Positions 21,945-34,700 of a stretch of DNA of 64,000 nt are shown here, one piece after another. The notes beneath the pieces were generated by a model. It was not told the origin of the DNA. It ran no database searches and worked only from the letters and a program-made list of their open reading frames with translations. Within the stretch, counting starts at the first letter, position 1. Each line of letters opens with the position of its first letter. The stretch is from Cephalopachus bancanus (lineage: Eukaryota; Chordata; Mammalia; Primates; Tarsiidae): assembly GCA_027257055.1 (NCBI GenBank), contig JAPVLO010000382.1, positions 682,001 to 746,000 of the forward strand, written 5' to 3'. The position numbers and the translations under genes are program-made.

Positions 21945-22269
21945 TTCCCAGAGGCCAGACATGGTGGCTCATGCCTATAATCTAGCATTTTGGGAGGCCG
22001 AGGTGAGAGGATTGCTTGAGCCCACGAGTTTGAGACCAGCTAGGGTAGCTTGGTGAGACCTCATCTCTATAATAAATCAAAAAATTAACTGGGCATATGG
22101 TGGTGTGTGCCTGTAGTTCCAGTGACTTGGAAGGCTGAGGCAGAAGGATCGCCAGAGCTCAGCCGGTCAAGACTGTGGTGGCCATGAGCATGCCACTGCA
22201 CTCCAGTCTGGGCAACAGAGTGAGACTCTGAGACACAGAAACAAACAAACAAAAAAAGTTATTTCCAGA
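21945..22269 (+). mobile_element. Alu dimer, older member of the same subfamily
   Basis: Shares the linker ('tctctataataaatcaaa'), 'ggaaggctgaggcagaagga' and 'cagagctcagccggtcaaga' with the copy at 21110 but keeps the ordinary left-arm start 'ggtggctcatgcct'. The flanks 'tattcccagag' / 'tatttccagaa' are a decayed target duplication. It may be an intermediate between J-like Alus and the younger dimers. Confidence 0.85.
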
Positions 22270-22684
22270 AACTCATGGCATGTGTAGAAGATTAAATGGG
22301 ATGCTTCTCAAGTCTAAGATTGGGTGATTCTGTTGAGTCAACTTGATTCTCCCCAGTTGGAGAGTTAAAAGTCTTATGTGGACTCCAGCACATCCTTATT
22401 TTCTGACTATAAGACTTACCAACACCACAGACCTCAGCACATAGACATAGTTGTAGCTATATTAGCCATACTACCAGAGGGCAAACATAGGCATGACATC
22501 TCTGCCATTTATTCCATAGGCTTTTTTCTCTCTTCGTTTCTGCAGAAACAAACTCTTTCCCACCAACTGTTAATTTCAAAGCACATTAAAAGCCCAGATA
22601 TCTTGACCTGAAAAGAGGAGAGGCCTTGATTTAACTCAGGTGGTTAAAAACTCACTACTTCCAGACACTGGAAATTAAACAATG
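22270..22684. other. Unassigned sequence
   Basis: Nothing recognised. The 77-codon frame at 22378-22611 is not supported as a gene. Confidence 0.5.
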
Positions 22685-23166
22685 ACAGCTACCATTCCCA
22701 TTCATAGTTAACGTTGTATTGTGGGCCCAGACAAGAAAAGAAAGAATAAAGACTGAAAAAGAAGAAATAAAGCTATCATTATTTGCCTATGTCATGATAG
22801 CTTATATTGAAAATTCAAAATTATAAAATCTATTTATACTAATAAGTAAAACTAGCAAGAATCCTGAAACCATGACCAAGGTAAGATTTGTATTTTCTAT
22901 ATTTGCAATGATTTTTCTATCACAAATATTTTTGGCCATTATAATTTCAAAAGTATCAAAACCATAAAATACTCATGAATCAAGCTTACCAAATTATGCA
23001 AGTCCACTATACCACCAACTATAAAACATTATGGAGGCAAATTAAGAGACCAAAACAAATGAAGGGATATATACCATGCTTATATGTTGAAATATTGTAA
23101 AGATGTAAATTCTCCCTAAATTGGTCAACATAATAGTGTCAACATAGCCATAATCAAAATTTCAGC

Positions 23167-23226
<60 letters not shown>

Positions 23227-24665
23227 AAGCAGGCAAGTTGATTCTAAAATACATAGTTATAAAAAAGGGTGAGGAAAGACAGAGCATTCTAGAGGAACAA
23301 TGCTAGACCTTTACTGAATATTAGGGCTTATGATAAAGTAACAATAATTAAGGCACTGTGGTATTCACACAAGGATAGACAAATAGAACAGGATAGAGTC
23401 CTGAAATGGGCCACACATACAAGGACACTTGATTTATTACAAAAGTGACAGTGCAGTGAGTAAATGGTGCTGAGTTAACAAGATATCTAAATGGAGAAAA
23501 TGCATTTTATTCTACCTTAAACCACACCCCAAAATCCATATTTAGATCATAGGTCTAAATATGGAAAGTAAAACTACCAAGCATTTAGAAGAAGACATAG
23601 GAAAATATCTACATCGTTCTGGCACAGGGAACAATTTATTAAATGGAAAACCAAAAAACACAACAATAAAAGAAAAATGATAAATTGGAATTGGTAAAAA
23701 TTAAAAAAATTTATCAAAAATATCATTAAGAGATAGAAAATGTAAACTAGAGAGTGCAAGAACATATTTATGATATATTTTTATATCTCCAAGATACATA
23801 AAAGACCCCTACAAATCAATAATAATCATAAAAGAGATAACTATTTAACCAGAAAAATGAATAAAAGACTTGAATAAGTATTTCACAAGGATGTACAAAT
23901 GGTTTGTAACCATTTAAAAAGGAGCTCAGCCCCAGCAATCCTCAGGGAAATGAAACTCAAAACCACACTGGGATCCCACTGTTATACCATCAGAATGGCT
24001 AAAATGAAAACTCTTTTGGAATTGTCTTACACATATGTGGAGACTTTGGATTCTCACGCATTGCAGATCGGAGTGCAAATGGATACAACCACTTGTGAAA
24101 TTGCTTGGCAGTATCTACTAAAGAGAAGCAGGATGACTTCATGACCAGAAATTTACTCCTAGAAATTTACCCAACAAAATGCGAGTATATGGGCACCAGG
24201 GAATGTGCAAAAGTGTTGAGTGTTTGTAGCATCTCTACCTGCACTATCTCCAAACCAGAAACAATCTAAATGTCCATCACCAGTAGAATAGATAAACGCT
24301 GTTATGTTTATATAGTAGAATATTATACAGACCTTTGCCATTCACAACAAATGGATGAATCTTAAACTTAATACTGAGCAAAAAGAAGCCAGACACTAAA
24401 GAATGTGCACCATTACTGTTCCATTTGTACAAAGTACAAAACAGGCAAGCATAATCTCTGCTATTAGAAGTCAGGATAGTGATTACACTCCTGTAACTAG
24501 CTGGTTACAGTTGGGTTTCTGAGGTGGTGGCAATATTCTATTTGATCTAGCTGTTTTTTACTCAGGTGGAAGCCGTATGAAAATTTATTGAGCTAGATTC
24601 TTACGATTTGTACACCTTTTTTCTAAGTATGTTATACTTCGATAAAAAGTTTATTTTAAAAATAC
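22685..24665 (+). mobile_element. Old L1 (L1M type), ORF2 3' half to 3' end
   Basis: Sense LINE-1 with many stops. Landmarks: 'tatttgcctatgtcatgata' (22781), 'aaggcactgtggtattcac' (23350), 'aaatggtgctgagttaac' (23463), 'aatggatgaatcttaaac' and the terminal 'cgataaaaagtttatttta' (24640). It carries an internal (TG)n at 23172-23221. Confidence 0.88.
23172..23221 (+). repeat. (TG)25 microsatellite
   Basis: An uninterrupted run of about 25 TG units inside the old L1, the longest pure dinucleotide tract here and probably length-variable. Confidence 0.97.
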
Positions 24666-24966
24666 TGTGGAGAGGAATCTTCATAAGAGCACAATCCCCA
24701 CATTTAGGGAAAAGAAAATAATTAAGGACCTGTGTCTCATTGAGGTGACAGATTCAGGTGAGCATCATAAGAAGGCAGAATGGTGACTACTCACATGGTG
24801 TGATTTCTCAGTCATACTCCTACGCTGATCATGCTGCCAGAAGTCCCAGCACCATAAATATATCCGTTTCTTTGACATTCAAGATGCTCCTTTGTGCTCT
24901 GGTATCAGCTAAAATGTCAAAGAGATTTATTGACTGTTGACTGAGAGATGACCCAAGCTTCTTGAA

Positions 24967-25573
24967 TATACAAGGGGGACCTCCCCACAGTGGAATTACT
25001 TTTTTGGAGTGCAGGCCCCTTGTAGTACAGGCTTCTTCCACTCGGTGAGTGTTCTAGGAATCCATCAGTATCAGGGTAGCAGCTAGCATTGTTGTGAGAG
25101 GCTGCGTTACACTTCAGTGAATTTTTTTTTAATTTTTATTTTTGAGATTCTTTCAACACGTTTGCCCATTTCATAATGGGTGGTTTACAAGTACACCTGC
25201 CCATACCACGCTGTTCAGCAGTTTTTGATCAAAACCAGCATGACCCCTGTGCTCCACCCTTCCTATTCACCTTACCTCACTGTGAGTGACTTTTTTTCCT
25301 GTTTGTTTCCCCAGATGAAAAAAGTCCTCAAAGGGAAATGTTTTGCCAATGTGGAAGAAGTGAAACAAAAAATAGCAGAAACACTAGAAGCCATCAAAAT
25401 TGACAAGTTCAGAAACTGTTTTGAGCAGTGGGAAAAGCATCTTGATAGCTATGTTGCATCAAATGGAGAGTACTTTGAAGGTGACTGAAGTTTAAACAAG
25501 TAAGAATAAATACACAATTTTCATTAACGAACTCTGGGTTTTTGCTTTTGTTTTTTTACTCCCTCCTTGTATA
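24967..25573 (+). mobile_element. Non-autonomous mariner, copy 1 (internally deleted)
   Basis: The body 24969-25571 (603 bp) lies between two TA dinucleotides (24967-24968 and 25572-25573), the mariner/Tc1 target duplication. The ends are inverted repeats: left 'tacaagggggac', right end reversed 'tacaaggagggag'. Inside are about 200 bp shared with copy 2 and the C-terminal third of a mariner transposase. The N-terminal domain and the first two catalytic Asp positions are missing. Copy 2 at 62595-63151 has the same layout. Confidence 0.9.
25180..25488 (+). pseudogene. Mariner transposase C-terminal remnant
   Basis: An open frame of 102 codons ending in 'GEYFEGD' just before the 3' terminal repeat, as in full-length mariner transposases (usually about 345 residues). 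It carries the family's YSPD-x-x-x-SDFF box, but reads 'YSPYLTVSDFF': the third catalytic Asp of the DD34D triad is Tyr. 'MKKVLKGK' and 'VEEVKQKIAETLEAIK' follow as in the family. It cannot be an active enzyme, since the helix-turn-helix part and the other two Asp are absent. Confidence 0.88.
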
Positions 25574-26404
25574 TGTCATGTGCAACAAGGCTGACACACG
25601 AGTATGAATGAGATAAGTGTGCCCTCACTCTCTTGGCACGCACAGTTTGGTAGACAGGTATACAAAGCTAGATTTCTATCAGATCCACTGACTCCCTGGC
25701 AGGGCAAGAGGCAAGCTGAGCTTCAGATTCCCAGTCTTCTGAGCCCTGCACCTAACAGGGTGATCTGCAGTTGAACTGGCTGGAACCCCTCCCCTGCACC
25801 ATGTTGTTCCAGGGGAATAGGCTTACTCTTAGGGTTTGACTCAGAACAGTAGAGGTTACTTTTAAATGGTTGAGGTACAGGCACGTCACTGTCTGGAAAT
25901 GGGTTCTAGCCAAATATTATGAAATTTCCATAATCTCACTTTATGTCATAATTACAGTCTACTCAGTCTTTACTGCCATCTGCCAAAGGGGTTCTTATCA
26001 GTTTATTTGTCATTATAAACCTTATGTGTATAATCATGGAAATTTGTCATTGAAGCAACAGAAGGAAGAGTAATCACATTCAGGAGAGACATATTACCTA
26101 TTATGAAACATAGGACTCGTTCTGGCAGAAAGAGGCCACAAACTCAAGGCCACAGAGTGCTTTCCCTCACCAAGGCTTTCACAGCCACATAGGAGCCTAA
26201 TTTGTCTCAGTCTTGGAAATTGAAAAGGGACCAGTTATCAGAGAGAGTAGAATTTAATCAGAAGAACCAGAATACACTGTTGGTGAGAGGGATTCACATT
26301 TAACCATTGATATATATGTGTTCTGGTTCTGTTTGATTTATAATATGTGTTGAGTTCTCATGTTTTCATTAATAAAACTTAAACATCCTTTCACTTAAAA
26401 TAAA
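25574..26404. other. Unassigned sequence
   Basis: Nothing recognised between the mariner and the old Alu. The 67-codon frame at 25870-26073 is unsupported. Confidence 0.5.
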
Positions 26405-26700
26405 TCAGCAGGATGCAGTGGCTCACTCCTATAACCCCAGCATATTGGAAGACCCAGGTGGGAGGATCGCTTGAGCCCAGGAGTTCGAGACAAGCCTGGC
26501 TAATACAGTGAGACCTGCCTCAGGAAAAAAAAATTAGCCAGTGTGGTGGCTCACAGCTGGGGTCCCAGCTACTCAGGAGACTGAGAGGAGGACCACTTGA
26601 GTCCCAGAGGTCAAGGCTACAGTGAACCGTGATCATGCTTTTGCACTCTAGCATGGGCAGCAGAGTGAGATCCTGCATCCCAACCCCCGCCCCCCAACGC
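26405..26700 (+). mobile_element. Old Alu dimer (J-like)
   Basis: Both arms in sense: 'gcagtggctcactcctataa', 'ggatcgcttgagcccaggag', 'aaaaaattagccagtgtggt', 'gatcatgcttttgcactcta'. Highly diverged; the tail is C-rich ('caacccccgcccccc'). Confidence 0.9.
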
Positions 26701-26939
26701 TTCCCAAAAATCTATGGTCTCTTTCCATAAAAAGACAACCAGGAGTTCTTTGTCTTAGCAAATCATGCATTGTGGGCCCCTCTAAGAGCATGGAAGATGC
26801 TGAGAGGAAAGATCCTGTGATTTGGGTGTAGCATGGATAAGTGTCCAGTGACTGCTTCACCCCCCACACTGACTCTACAGTATCACTGGACAAGTCTGAT
26901 CACTTAGCCAGTGTCAACACCTTCTTTTATCTGAGTTTT

Positions 26940-27010
26940 AAGATATTCTGTCAACCATCATTCCTTCAACAAATGCTTGTGAGTGTCTTCCTTGTGTCAG
27001 ACACAAAACC
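26940..27010 (-). mobile_element. L2 scrap
   Basis: 'attccttcaacaaatgcttg', 'cttgtgtcagacac': antisense L2 terminus. Confidence 0.5.
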
Positions 27011-27849
27011 ATGTCTATGGCCACTCCAACCAAGGCCCCATCCTCCTGTGCCACTGGCCACTGGCCATGAGGTGATCTACATACAATCTCTAACCCTGGT
27101 CTATCCTACCAGACTGGCTCTCACTCCCAGCAAAACCCCTGTGAAGTTTGAGATTCCCCTCTGATATTCATTCTGAATTGTGTGAGAATACAATTCTAGA
27201 AGTAGGGCCCTTCCATTACCCACCTGTCCTTTCCTGAAGAGCATGCTAGTTCTCATTAGCAGGTTGCTGAGCCAATAGCCCCTCAATCTGTGTTGAGTGG
27301 TTTATTCTTTGCAATAGCCAGATCCAGACATGGTTCCTTCCACTGAGACTACTCAGACCTTACATAATGTGTGTCCATGCTTTTGGTGGCAGCGTGGGCA
27401 CCCTGACCTCAGTGGAACTCTCTTGTAATTCATGACAAATCTGAACAAGACCTCACTTTGGGGGGGCCATACATGTGTTGCAGGACCTGTCCATTGTTAA
27501 ATTAGTACCTTACGAAGTCACACTCTGGTCCTGAAAACACATCCCAACTCACAGGGAAAGGCTCCACAGCCTGTAATTCCAGGGTCACAATGAGGCCATT
27601 TCTATTAACACCATCTGAGAAGTTTAATTGTCAAGCCCCAGGAGGGAGCTGGGCCAGGTGAGGTGCTTAGAGGTTTCCTAAGGTAACTTTTTTTTTTTTT
27701 TCTGAGACAAAGAATCCTAGGCTGACTCACTGATTGGTACAATGAGGAAAGTGAAGTGATAGAGCTGTGTACCCACTGCCAGGTGAAAGCAGGGAATCTC
27801 ATGGAAGCAGAGAAAACCTTCCCAAGATTCTGTTTTATGCTTCCATGAT
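27011..27849. other. Unassigned sequence
   Basis: A 13-bp T run at 27689-27701 could be the tail of an unrecognised antisense retroposon. Short tandem 'gccactg' near 27050. Confidence 0.45.
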
Positions 27850-28275
27850 TTTATTTTATTATATGTGATTTTAAAATTGATTATAGGGCTGTGGGTACAA
27901 GTGAGGATTTACTACACAAGTAGGCTGGCATGCAAGTAAAGTTTGGCTTCTAGCTGGTCCTCTCTCCCCCTGGTAGTAGGCTAGGTGCCCTTTGTATTGT
28001 CTCCACTCCTCTCTCTCTTCTTCCCCTCACAGTGCCCATGACTGGTGATCTCACCCTTGTGCTAATGTGACTAGTGTCCAGGACCCACTTATGAAGGAGA
28101 ACATGAGGTCTTTGTTTCCGTAACAGTTTACTTATAGTAGGATGGTCTCCAACTGCATCCAAATTGCTGATAAGGTCATGATTTTGTTCTTCTTTATGGC
28201 TACATAATATTCCATTGGGTATATATACTACATTTTCTTCATCCAGTCCACTTTTGATGGGAAGCACCATCCCCA
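27850..28275 (-). mobile_element. L1 3' end
   Basis: Antisense L1: the T-rich start, 'gacccacttatgaaggagaacatgagg' region at 28083-28110, 'ggctacataatattccatt' (28198) and 'ccagtccacttttgatggg'. The matching ORF2 frame on the minus strand (27950-28366) is broken. Confidence 0.88.
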
Positions 28276-29639
28276 GATTTTTGAGGAGAGGCCTACTATG
28301 TGGCACACTGGCAGCCTTAAGACAGACTTTCAAGGGTTCAGTAGGACTGGAGGGGACTGGGCTCAAGGCTGTTCTGAGTGTCTACAACTTCATCTGGTGA
28401 AATACCAGAAAAAAAAAGAGAATTGGGCTATAGATGGAAGAGATTAGAAAACAATTTTTAATTAACCAAATCTATTATCACTGTAAACAAAAGACCACAC
28501 AAGTTCTAAGAATGGGTGATGGAAACAACATGTATAAATCTTTGGCAGTGGCCAAGGTCATTTGGAATGCTGGAGTCCAACACTGCACATACATTTCATC
28601 GTCAGCTAAAACATACACTGGAGACTCACGAACTAATAATTTTACTCTAAACTTACTGAAGAACTGAACAGTCTCCAGAGATGAAAATTTTCAGTTATAT
28701 GTGCAGAGAAAAATGTTAACTGGGAATAATATTGACAAATAGTGACGAGGATTCTATGAGACAGTGGAGATCTGCTGCCAGCCTCAAGGAGAAAAGGGGA
28801 AGAAAGCTTCGCTACTGGACCAGATAGGAGAACATTTACCCCCAGCTGTCCTCTAAGATTAAGCATAGGCTGGATGCCAGTTGCCTACCGCAGGGAAATC
28901 AAGTGAGCATTAAGAACCCAAAAGAAGATGCCCAAAGCAAATATCTGGGAGGTGATGGGAAGAAAGACATTTAGCTGAGCTGGCAAGATGGAGAGCAGGG
29001 CGTATGCATATACTTGAACTCTGCAAGGAGCTCTCTGCAAAGCCTTGGATGGATTTCCAAGGCAGGAGACCCCCTGTAGAAGAAGCCCAAAGACTTGAAC
29101 AAGATTGATTGAAATTTAAAAGGCTGAGACAGTTTCAGTGATTATATGCTACATATATATGTATATATATATGTATATATACTATGTGACTAAAAATTTA
29201 TACATTATATGCACATACATGATACATGTAGCATATATATGGATATATTTTGGACTCAGTACCTTGATTAGCACTGAAGCAAAGCCCACCGGATAATGGG
29301 CCAAGTTATATCTTATTCGCTAAAAAGATCCTGCCCTTGCCCTTGTTCCAAATGCCCCCAGACACTCCCCTAAACAAAAAATATCACCCAACAAACCCCA
29401 GAATAATCCTTAGTGTGAAGTCAAATTCACACTAAAGATGCATGGTCCCCTAAATATCTTCTTTTATCTAGGTGATCATACATACCCACATATACACAAA
29501 TAAATTTTTATTCACTAGTTATAAGTACTTGTAACACTTGCCACTGAAAGGAATCAGGATACCGTGTAGTAATGGAGGTTGATTTCAGGTCTGGCCATGA
29601 AAACAAGCAATGCTTAAAAACTAATGGGAGTGTGTTAAG
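28276..29639. other. Unassigned sequence with AT-rich island and hairpin
   Basis: An alternating (AT/GT) low-complexity island spans 29150-29250. A perfect 10-bp inverted repeat ('ttagtgtgaa', 6-nt loop) lies at 29410-29435. The 77-codon frame at 28434-28667 is not recognised. Confidence 0.5.
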
Positions 29640-30735
29640 AACAAACAAACAAAAATTAAAAAAAAAAAAAAAGAGAGAAGACAACTTGAAGAGGGTCACT
29701 ATTGCAAAAATTTGGCAAAATATGAACATCAAGAAACATAATGACAATGGATTATAATAATATGCTTAATGAAGCAAATAATCCTTGAGTACATAATATT
29801 ACTACAAAAAGTGTGTGTGTGGGGGGGAGTGGGCTCTTCTTGTGTAAGAATGCCAGCTTACAGATAAAGAGGAAGGTTAGAATTATAATGTCACTATTTT
29901 ATAATCACTCAAATGACTTAAGCTAGTACCATTCACAGATACTTAAAGTCACTGGGTGAATGTTATGGGAATAGGGTATTCACTCAGCCTCAGAGAATCA
30001 CCCCACAGATTACATGCTAATTACAAAAACAAATATGTGACATGTTGCAGTGGAGCAAGCCAGAGGTCACCTGCTTAACCAAGTGAACACGTTCAACATT
30101 ACATAATGGGACAAACTGACTTCTGTGTTTCCTGATTTGATGTTCTAAGTAGGTCACAATATCACGTATGTAGTTTTCCTGGCAAGAATCTTTAACCTGA
30201 TTGATTGTCATGAGGAATCAATCAGGCAAGTCTATATTGCAGGACAATCTACAAAATAACTGGCCTGAATTCTTTAAAATGTCAATGTTATGTAAGCATT
30301 TTAAAAAGAGCAGGGGTCTACTCTTGATTTAAAAAAAAGATTATAGAGGTATATCAACTAAATACAATGCATGTACTTGGATTGGATTCTGGATCAAATG
30401 AAGAAAAAGCTGCATAAGATATTGGGAAAATTGAGATGTTTGAATATGAGCTATAGATTAGAAAATATTCTTGTATCGGTGTTAACTTTCTTGACAATTA
30501 TCACGGTGCTCTTGGGAGATACCTGCTGAAGTATTCAGGGTCATGTTGTCTGCAATTTACTTTTAAATGGTAGGGAGGGGGAAGTAGAAGGAGAGAGTAG
30601 AGGGTTCAGAGAAAGCAAACACATGTGGCAAAATGTGAACTGGTGAATCTGTGTGAAGCAGAAATGAATCTTCACTGTAACATTCTCTCAATTATTTTGT
30701 AGACTTGGAAATCTTCAAGATAAAAAGCTGGAAGA
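29640..30735 (+). mobile_element. Old L1M 3' region
   Basis: Decayed sense L1M 3' UTR-type sequence: 'aatacaatgcatgtacttgg' (30361), 'ggattctggatcaaatga', 'tatagattagaaaatattc', 'gtctgcaatttacttttaaa', 'cttcaagataaaaagctgg' at the end. The limits, especially the 5' side, are approximate. Confidence 0.65.
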
Positions 30736-30884
30736 AATTTACTTGTGAGGCTGTCGAGGAAATATTAGGACACACCATTTCAGTAAAAATTATATTCTCA
30801 AGTGAATATAACATGCTAGTAAAGGAACCAGAAAAGAGTGTGTGGTTAAAAGGAGAAGATTCCTTTTTACTAGTTCTAAAACAG

Positions 30885-31110
30885 TAACACCTCATGCTTG
30901 GGTATTTATACATGTCCCAGGCACTGTGCTAAGTACTTTGGCCTGTTTTAATTCTCACAATACTTTATGAGGCAGGTTCTACATTGTAGATGAAAAAACC
31001 GGAGCTCAGAGAGGTTAAGTAGCATGCCAATGTTGAACAGTAACATTGCCAGAGCAGAGCCATCTGCCTGACTCCAGAGCTTGGCTTTCAACCTCTCTAT
31101 TACACTGACC
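30885..31110 (-). mobile_element. MIR
   Basis: Antisense MIR over nearly its whole length: 'cactgtgctaagtactttgg', 'ctcagagaggttaagtagca', 'gccatctgcctgactccaga'. Confidence 0.92.
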
Positions 31111-31964
31111 CTGTGGCCAGTGCTGAGTGTCCCAACCCTGTGTAGAAAATCAAGTGACGTGAGTTTTATATTTATGTTTGCGTGTTTATACATATACATA
31201 CACATACATACACACATATGCATGTATGTGTGCATATATCTCCAAAAATAATTCACATTATTTTACTCTGAATACTTTCAATCTGGTAGTTATAAGTTAT
31301 GAAAGAAATCTAAGTTATTGGAAACTCTCTGTAACTCAGTATTACCACTTAGATTTATTATTGAAATACACTATTCTAGTCAACAGTTACCATGTACACC
31401 ATGGATAGCTAGTTTTGAAATGACAAGATCATGTTGAAACTACTTATTTGTAAAACTCTACCAAATACAGTAAGTCCTTTATAATAGTAACAGTATAGAT
31501 AATAAGACCATCATTTACTAGAATGTCTCTGAGCTTCTCAAAATTATTTCACAGTTATTATCCAATTTTTCATTGGCTCAGTAACATCATTATTAACATG
31601 GATGGAGACAAGTGTCACTGCTGTAGGGATGGAGTTCTGTCTAAATTTATTTTATGATTTCTCAAGTTTTTTATTTAATAATAAACTGCTTGATGTGTGT
31701 CTTGTTTGCATAAATGTGAAGGACAGAGTGTGTGTCTCTGGTTATACCGGTGAGTAGAGAATTTAGTTTTAGGAAACCAGATAAAATAATCTTGATAGGT
31801 CAGGAAGCTATAATAAATGAAGGCATGATAGTCTAGGGCTGAGGAAAAGTAAATAGAAAATAATTCTAGCAATGTTTTACAAAGAGTGCTGGTACAAATA
31901 GTGCAGACCTTTAGGTGGCCTGGAACAATGAGCTTTGATTCCAACAAGGTCAAACCTGACACTG
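31111..31964. other. Unassigned sequence
   Basis: A (CATA)n-like run lies at 31186-31228. Otherwise AT-rich with no recognised feature. The minus frame at 31675-32001 runs into a MIR. Confidence 0.5.
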
Positions 31965-32135
31965 TGAGAGGCAGGGTTGCACAGTTGTTAAGGGCATGCA
32001 TTCAGGGGTTAGGCTGCCCAAGTTCAAATTCTGGCTTGGTAGTCTTCTCACTGCATAATCTTAGGCAAGTTATTTGACCTCCTTGCCCCACTGTTTCTTC
32101 CTCTGAACAGTGGGAAAAATACAAGTCCTACCTCA
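31965..32135 (+). mobile_element. MIR
   Basis: 'gcacagttgttaagggcatg', 'gttcaaattctggcttgg', 'cttaggcaagttatttgacc', 'gtttcttcctctgaacag'. Confidence 0.9.
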
Positions 32136-34367
32136 GTGCCACCCAACTTTGGTATTTTGGTGACAGAGAACTTTAGGGATAGAATGAAAAAAGTCCTTCC
32201 CCCAAAATAACTCCAGAAACATTTTTTTCACCCAAGTTTAAGAGATATCCTGTATTTCAACAGTGTAGTATACATGGCTTTGCACATTTGGTATTTTGTG
32301 TGACCAAGACTATAAAAGTCTTTAGACATTTGATGGCCACAGACAAACATTCTAGAAAAAGACTTGGAATATTTTGAGTGACTCTTGCTAGAAATGCTGT
32401 CACTTAGTTATGGTTGTTTACATAATTATGATTCTTTGCTGAGATATGCTATAACCACCAGGGCACAGATACCTCATACAACATAGTACATACAACCCTC
32501 TATGAAGCTTGTAGAGAAAAGTCCTGTAATACATGCAAAGTCTCTGGCAGCATTTGCAAGAAGTAGCTACTTTTCCTGGTAGACCAAATAACACTTATAG
32601 GGGCTATAAAACAAACAAATAAGGGGCTACTATTCAGTGTAAACATCAGAATTTAAATGAGATGAAACTGAAAAGTAGGCAAAGCCTAACTTTAGTAACT
32701 CCCTTTTCTCCCCTCTACAGCCCATCATGTACCTGGTGCTGTCTTGCTGCATTGGCTGTCTTCCAGTAATCCCCCCAGGCCTATCTTACTAGGTTAAACC
32801 TACCAATCCAAATAAAAACTACTTTTCTCTTATCTAGTAGAAAAATGACTGAATTAAAACTATTGATTAAGGAGTTACAAGTAACTGATACGTCTGAATT
32901 CAATAATTTGTATTTTCAAGAAGTTTTCTTGAAAGGGTTAAAATATGAATAAATGATTTTTGAAAATAGACCTTCTGGGCACTACTGTAGGTTTCTACAA
33001 CTCATACATGCATATTCTCAATATGGGAGCTTAGGCTTAACTTACTTACCAAACTTGCCAATCCCAAACTGGTTCATGAATCACCAAACATTTTGCTGAT
33101 ATCTCCATGGGGCCACAGTAATTCTGCAGAGACCTATTAGCAACGAAGACTGACTATACTTATGGGCACAAAGTACACCACAAAGAGATGATGTGGCTTG
33201 GAACTGGTGAGTTGTCTAGCATTGTTTTTCAGTCTATTTCCTAATGTCACCAACTGGGAGGCTAGTAGATGTGCAGGTAAAATTCTTTTGTGTGTGGTTC
33301 AGGACCCTGGACACATCCTCCTGAATGTTCCTCCATAGTATCCGGTATTTCTACGTTGATAACAATAAGGTACAAATGAACATGAAGGCTAGGCTGGAAG
33401 GGGCTCTGAAGTTACAAAATGGCAGATGAGGCAGAAAGTGGTTGGGAGCAGAGATAATTCTACCAAATTTGTCTTGGTGATAGATTATTTTATCAATTGA
33501 TGGCATTTACATGAGCCTTTCTCTTCTTGAATGTGCCCTTGTTCCTTACCTGATGCCTCCATGAGTTCCTGCCCACCGTAGTCTGGGTTGGAGAATCTCT
33601 CTGCCTGGGTTAGCCTTGATAATGAAGGCTGAGGGCACTCTGACAGTGCTTCTATCTTTGTTGATATTCTAGAAAGCAAGCCATGGGTTCCTAATGGCTT
33701 GGCATTTTCTCAGCTGTGGCACGATGCACTTGGACTTCATATGTGATAGGCCCCTCATTGAGCATGAAAGCTGGTCACCTTTTTCCTGCCAGAAAACCTG
33801 GCTTTCTCATTTGCTGTGTGTTCTGGGTCTGCTGGACTCAGCTCAAAAACGCCTCAGCAGAGTCTGTCACTAGGGGAAAAGCAGTCCCTGTGAAAGGGCA
33901 ATTAAAGGTAGTATTTATCTCTGATTCTTACTGGAAGCTGAACTCAGGTGAAGACACAGGAAAGGCCAAAGCCCACGGTCCGCACATAACCTGATTGTGC
34001 AGCTAAGCAACTTTCTAGAGGGCTTCCGTTTGGAATAGGAGCACTTAAAGGAGAGTCCCTCATAGCATAAGCTGGGGGTGAAGGATGTAGGCCATTTACC
34101 TACACAATGAGGCAAATGTCCTACCTGCTAAGTATGGAAAGCTGGATGGCCCGAGTGGTGGCTTCCACTTTGTTCTAACATCACAGTTATTCTTCTGAGC
34201 TCCATTTTCCTCTGATATCACCTGTAGACAAGAACATCCTAGAAATAAATGTCACAATTGAAACCATGGAAGTCAGAAGAGTGCTCTATGAAAGCTAACT
34301 GGTAACACACTCAGTGAAGTTTTCTCAGCAAATAGTATCATTCACTTCATCCACTTTTGTGTCATGC
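32136..34367. other. Unassigned 2.2-kb stretch
   Basis: The longest block with no recognised repeat. Frames at 33716-33994 (+) and 33485-33679 (-) have no motif or coding composition I can defend. No splice or promoter signal convincing enough to call an exon. Confidence 0.5.
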
Positions 34368-34700
34368 TATGGTCTAAATGTTTGTATCCTCTCCCCTTCC
34401 CAAATTCATATGTTGAAACCTAATCCCCAAGGTGATGGTATTAAGAGGTGGAGCCTTTGAGAGATGAGTAGGTCATAAAGGCAATGGGATTAGTACCCTA
34501 TGAAAGAGGCAGTAGAGATAGCTAGCCCCTTCCACCAAGTGAAGATGCAATGAATGGATCTTCAATGGACAAAGAACCTGCCAGTGTGGGGATCTTGGAC
34601 TTCCCAGCCCCCAGAGGTGTGAGCAACATATGTTTGTTGTTCACAGCTGCCCAGTTTATGGTGTTTGTGTTATAGCAGGCTGAACAAGTTCAGACATGTA
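34368..34700 (+). mobile_element. MaLR solo LTR
   Basis: 'tgctatggtctaaatgtttg', 'ttcatatgttgaaacctaat', 'ggtgatggtattaagaggtgg', 'cttggacttcccagcccc', 'tatagcaggctgaac'. A solo LTR of the MLT1/MST type without internal sequence. Confidence 0.85.

Noticed and set aside
28434..28667. 77-codon frame as a processed pseudogene
   Set aside because: I could not match it to any protein, and there is no A tail or target duplication.
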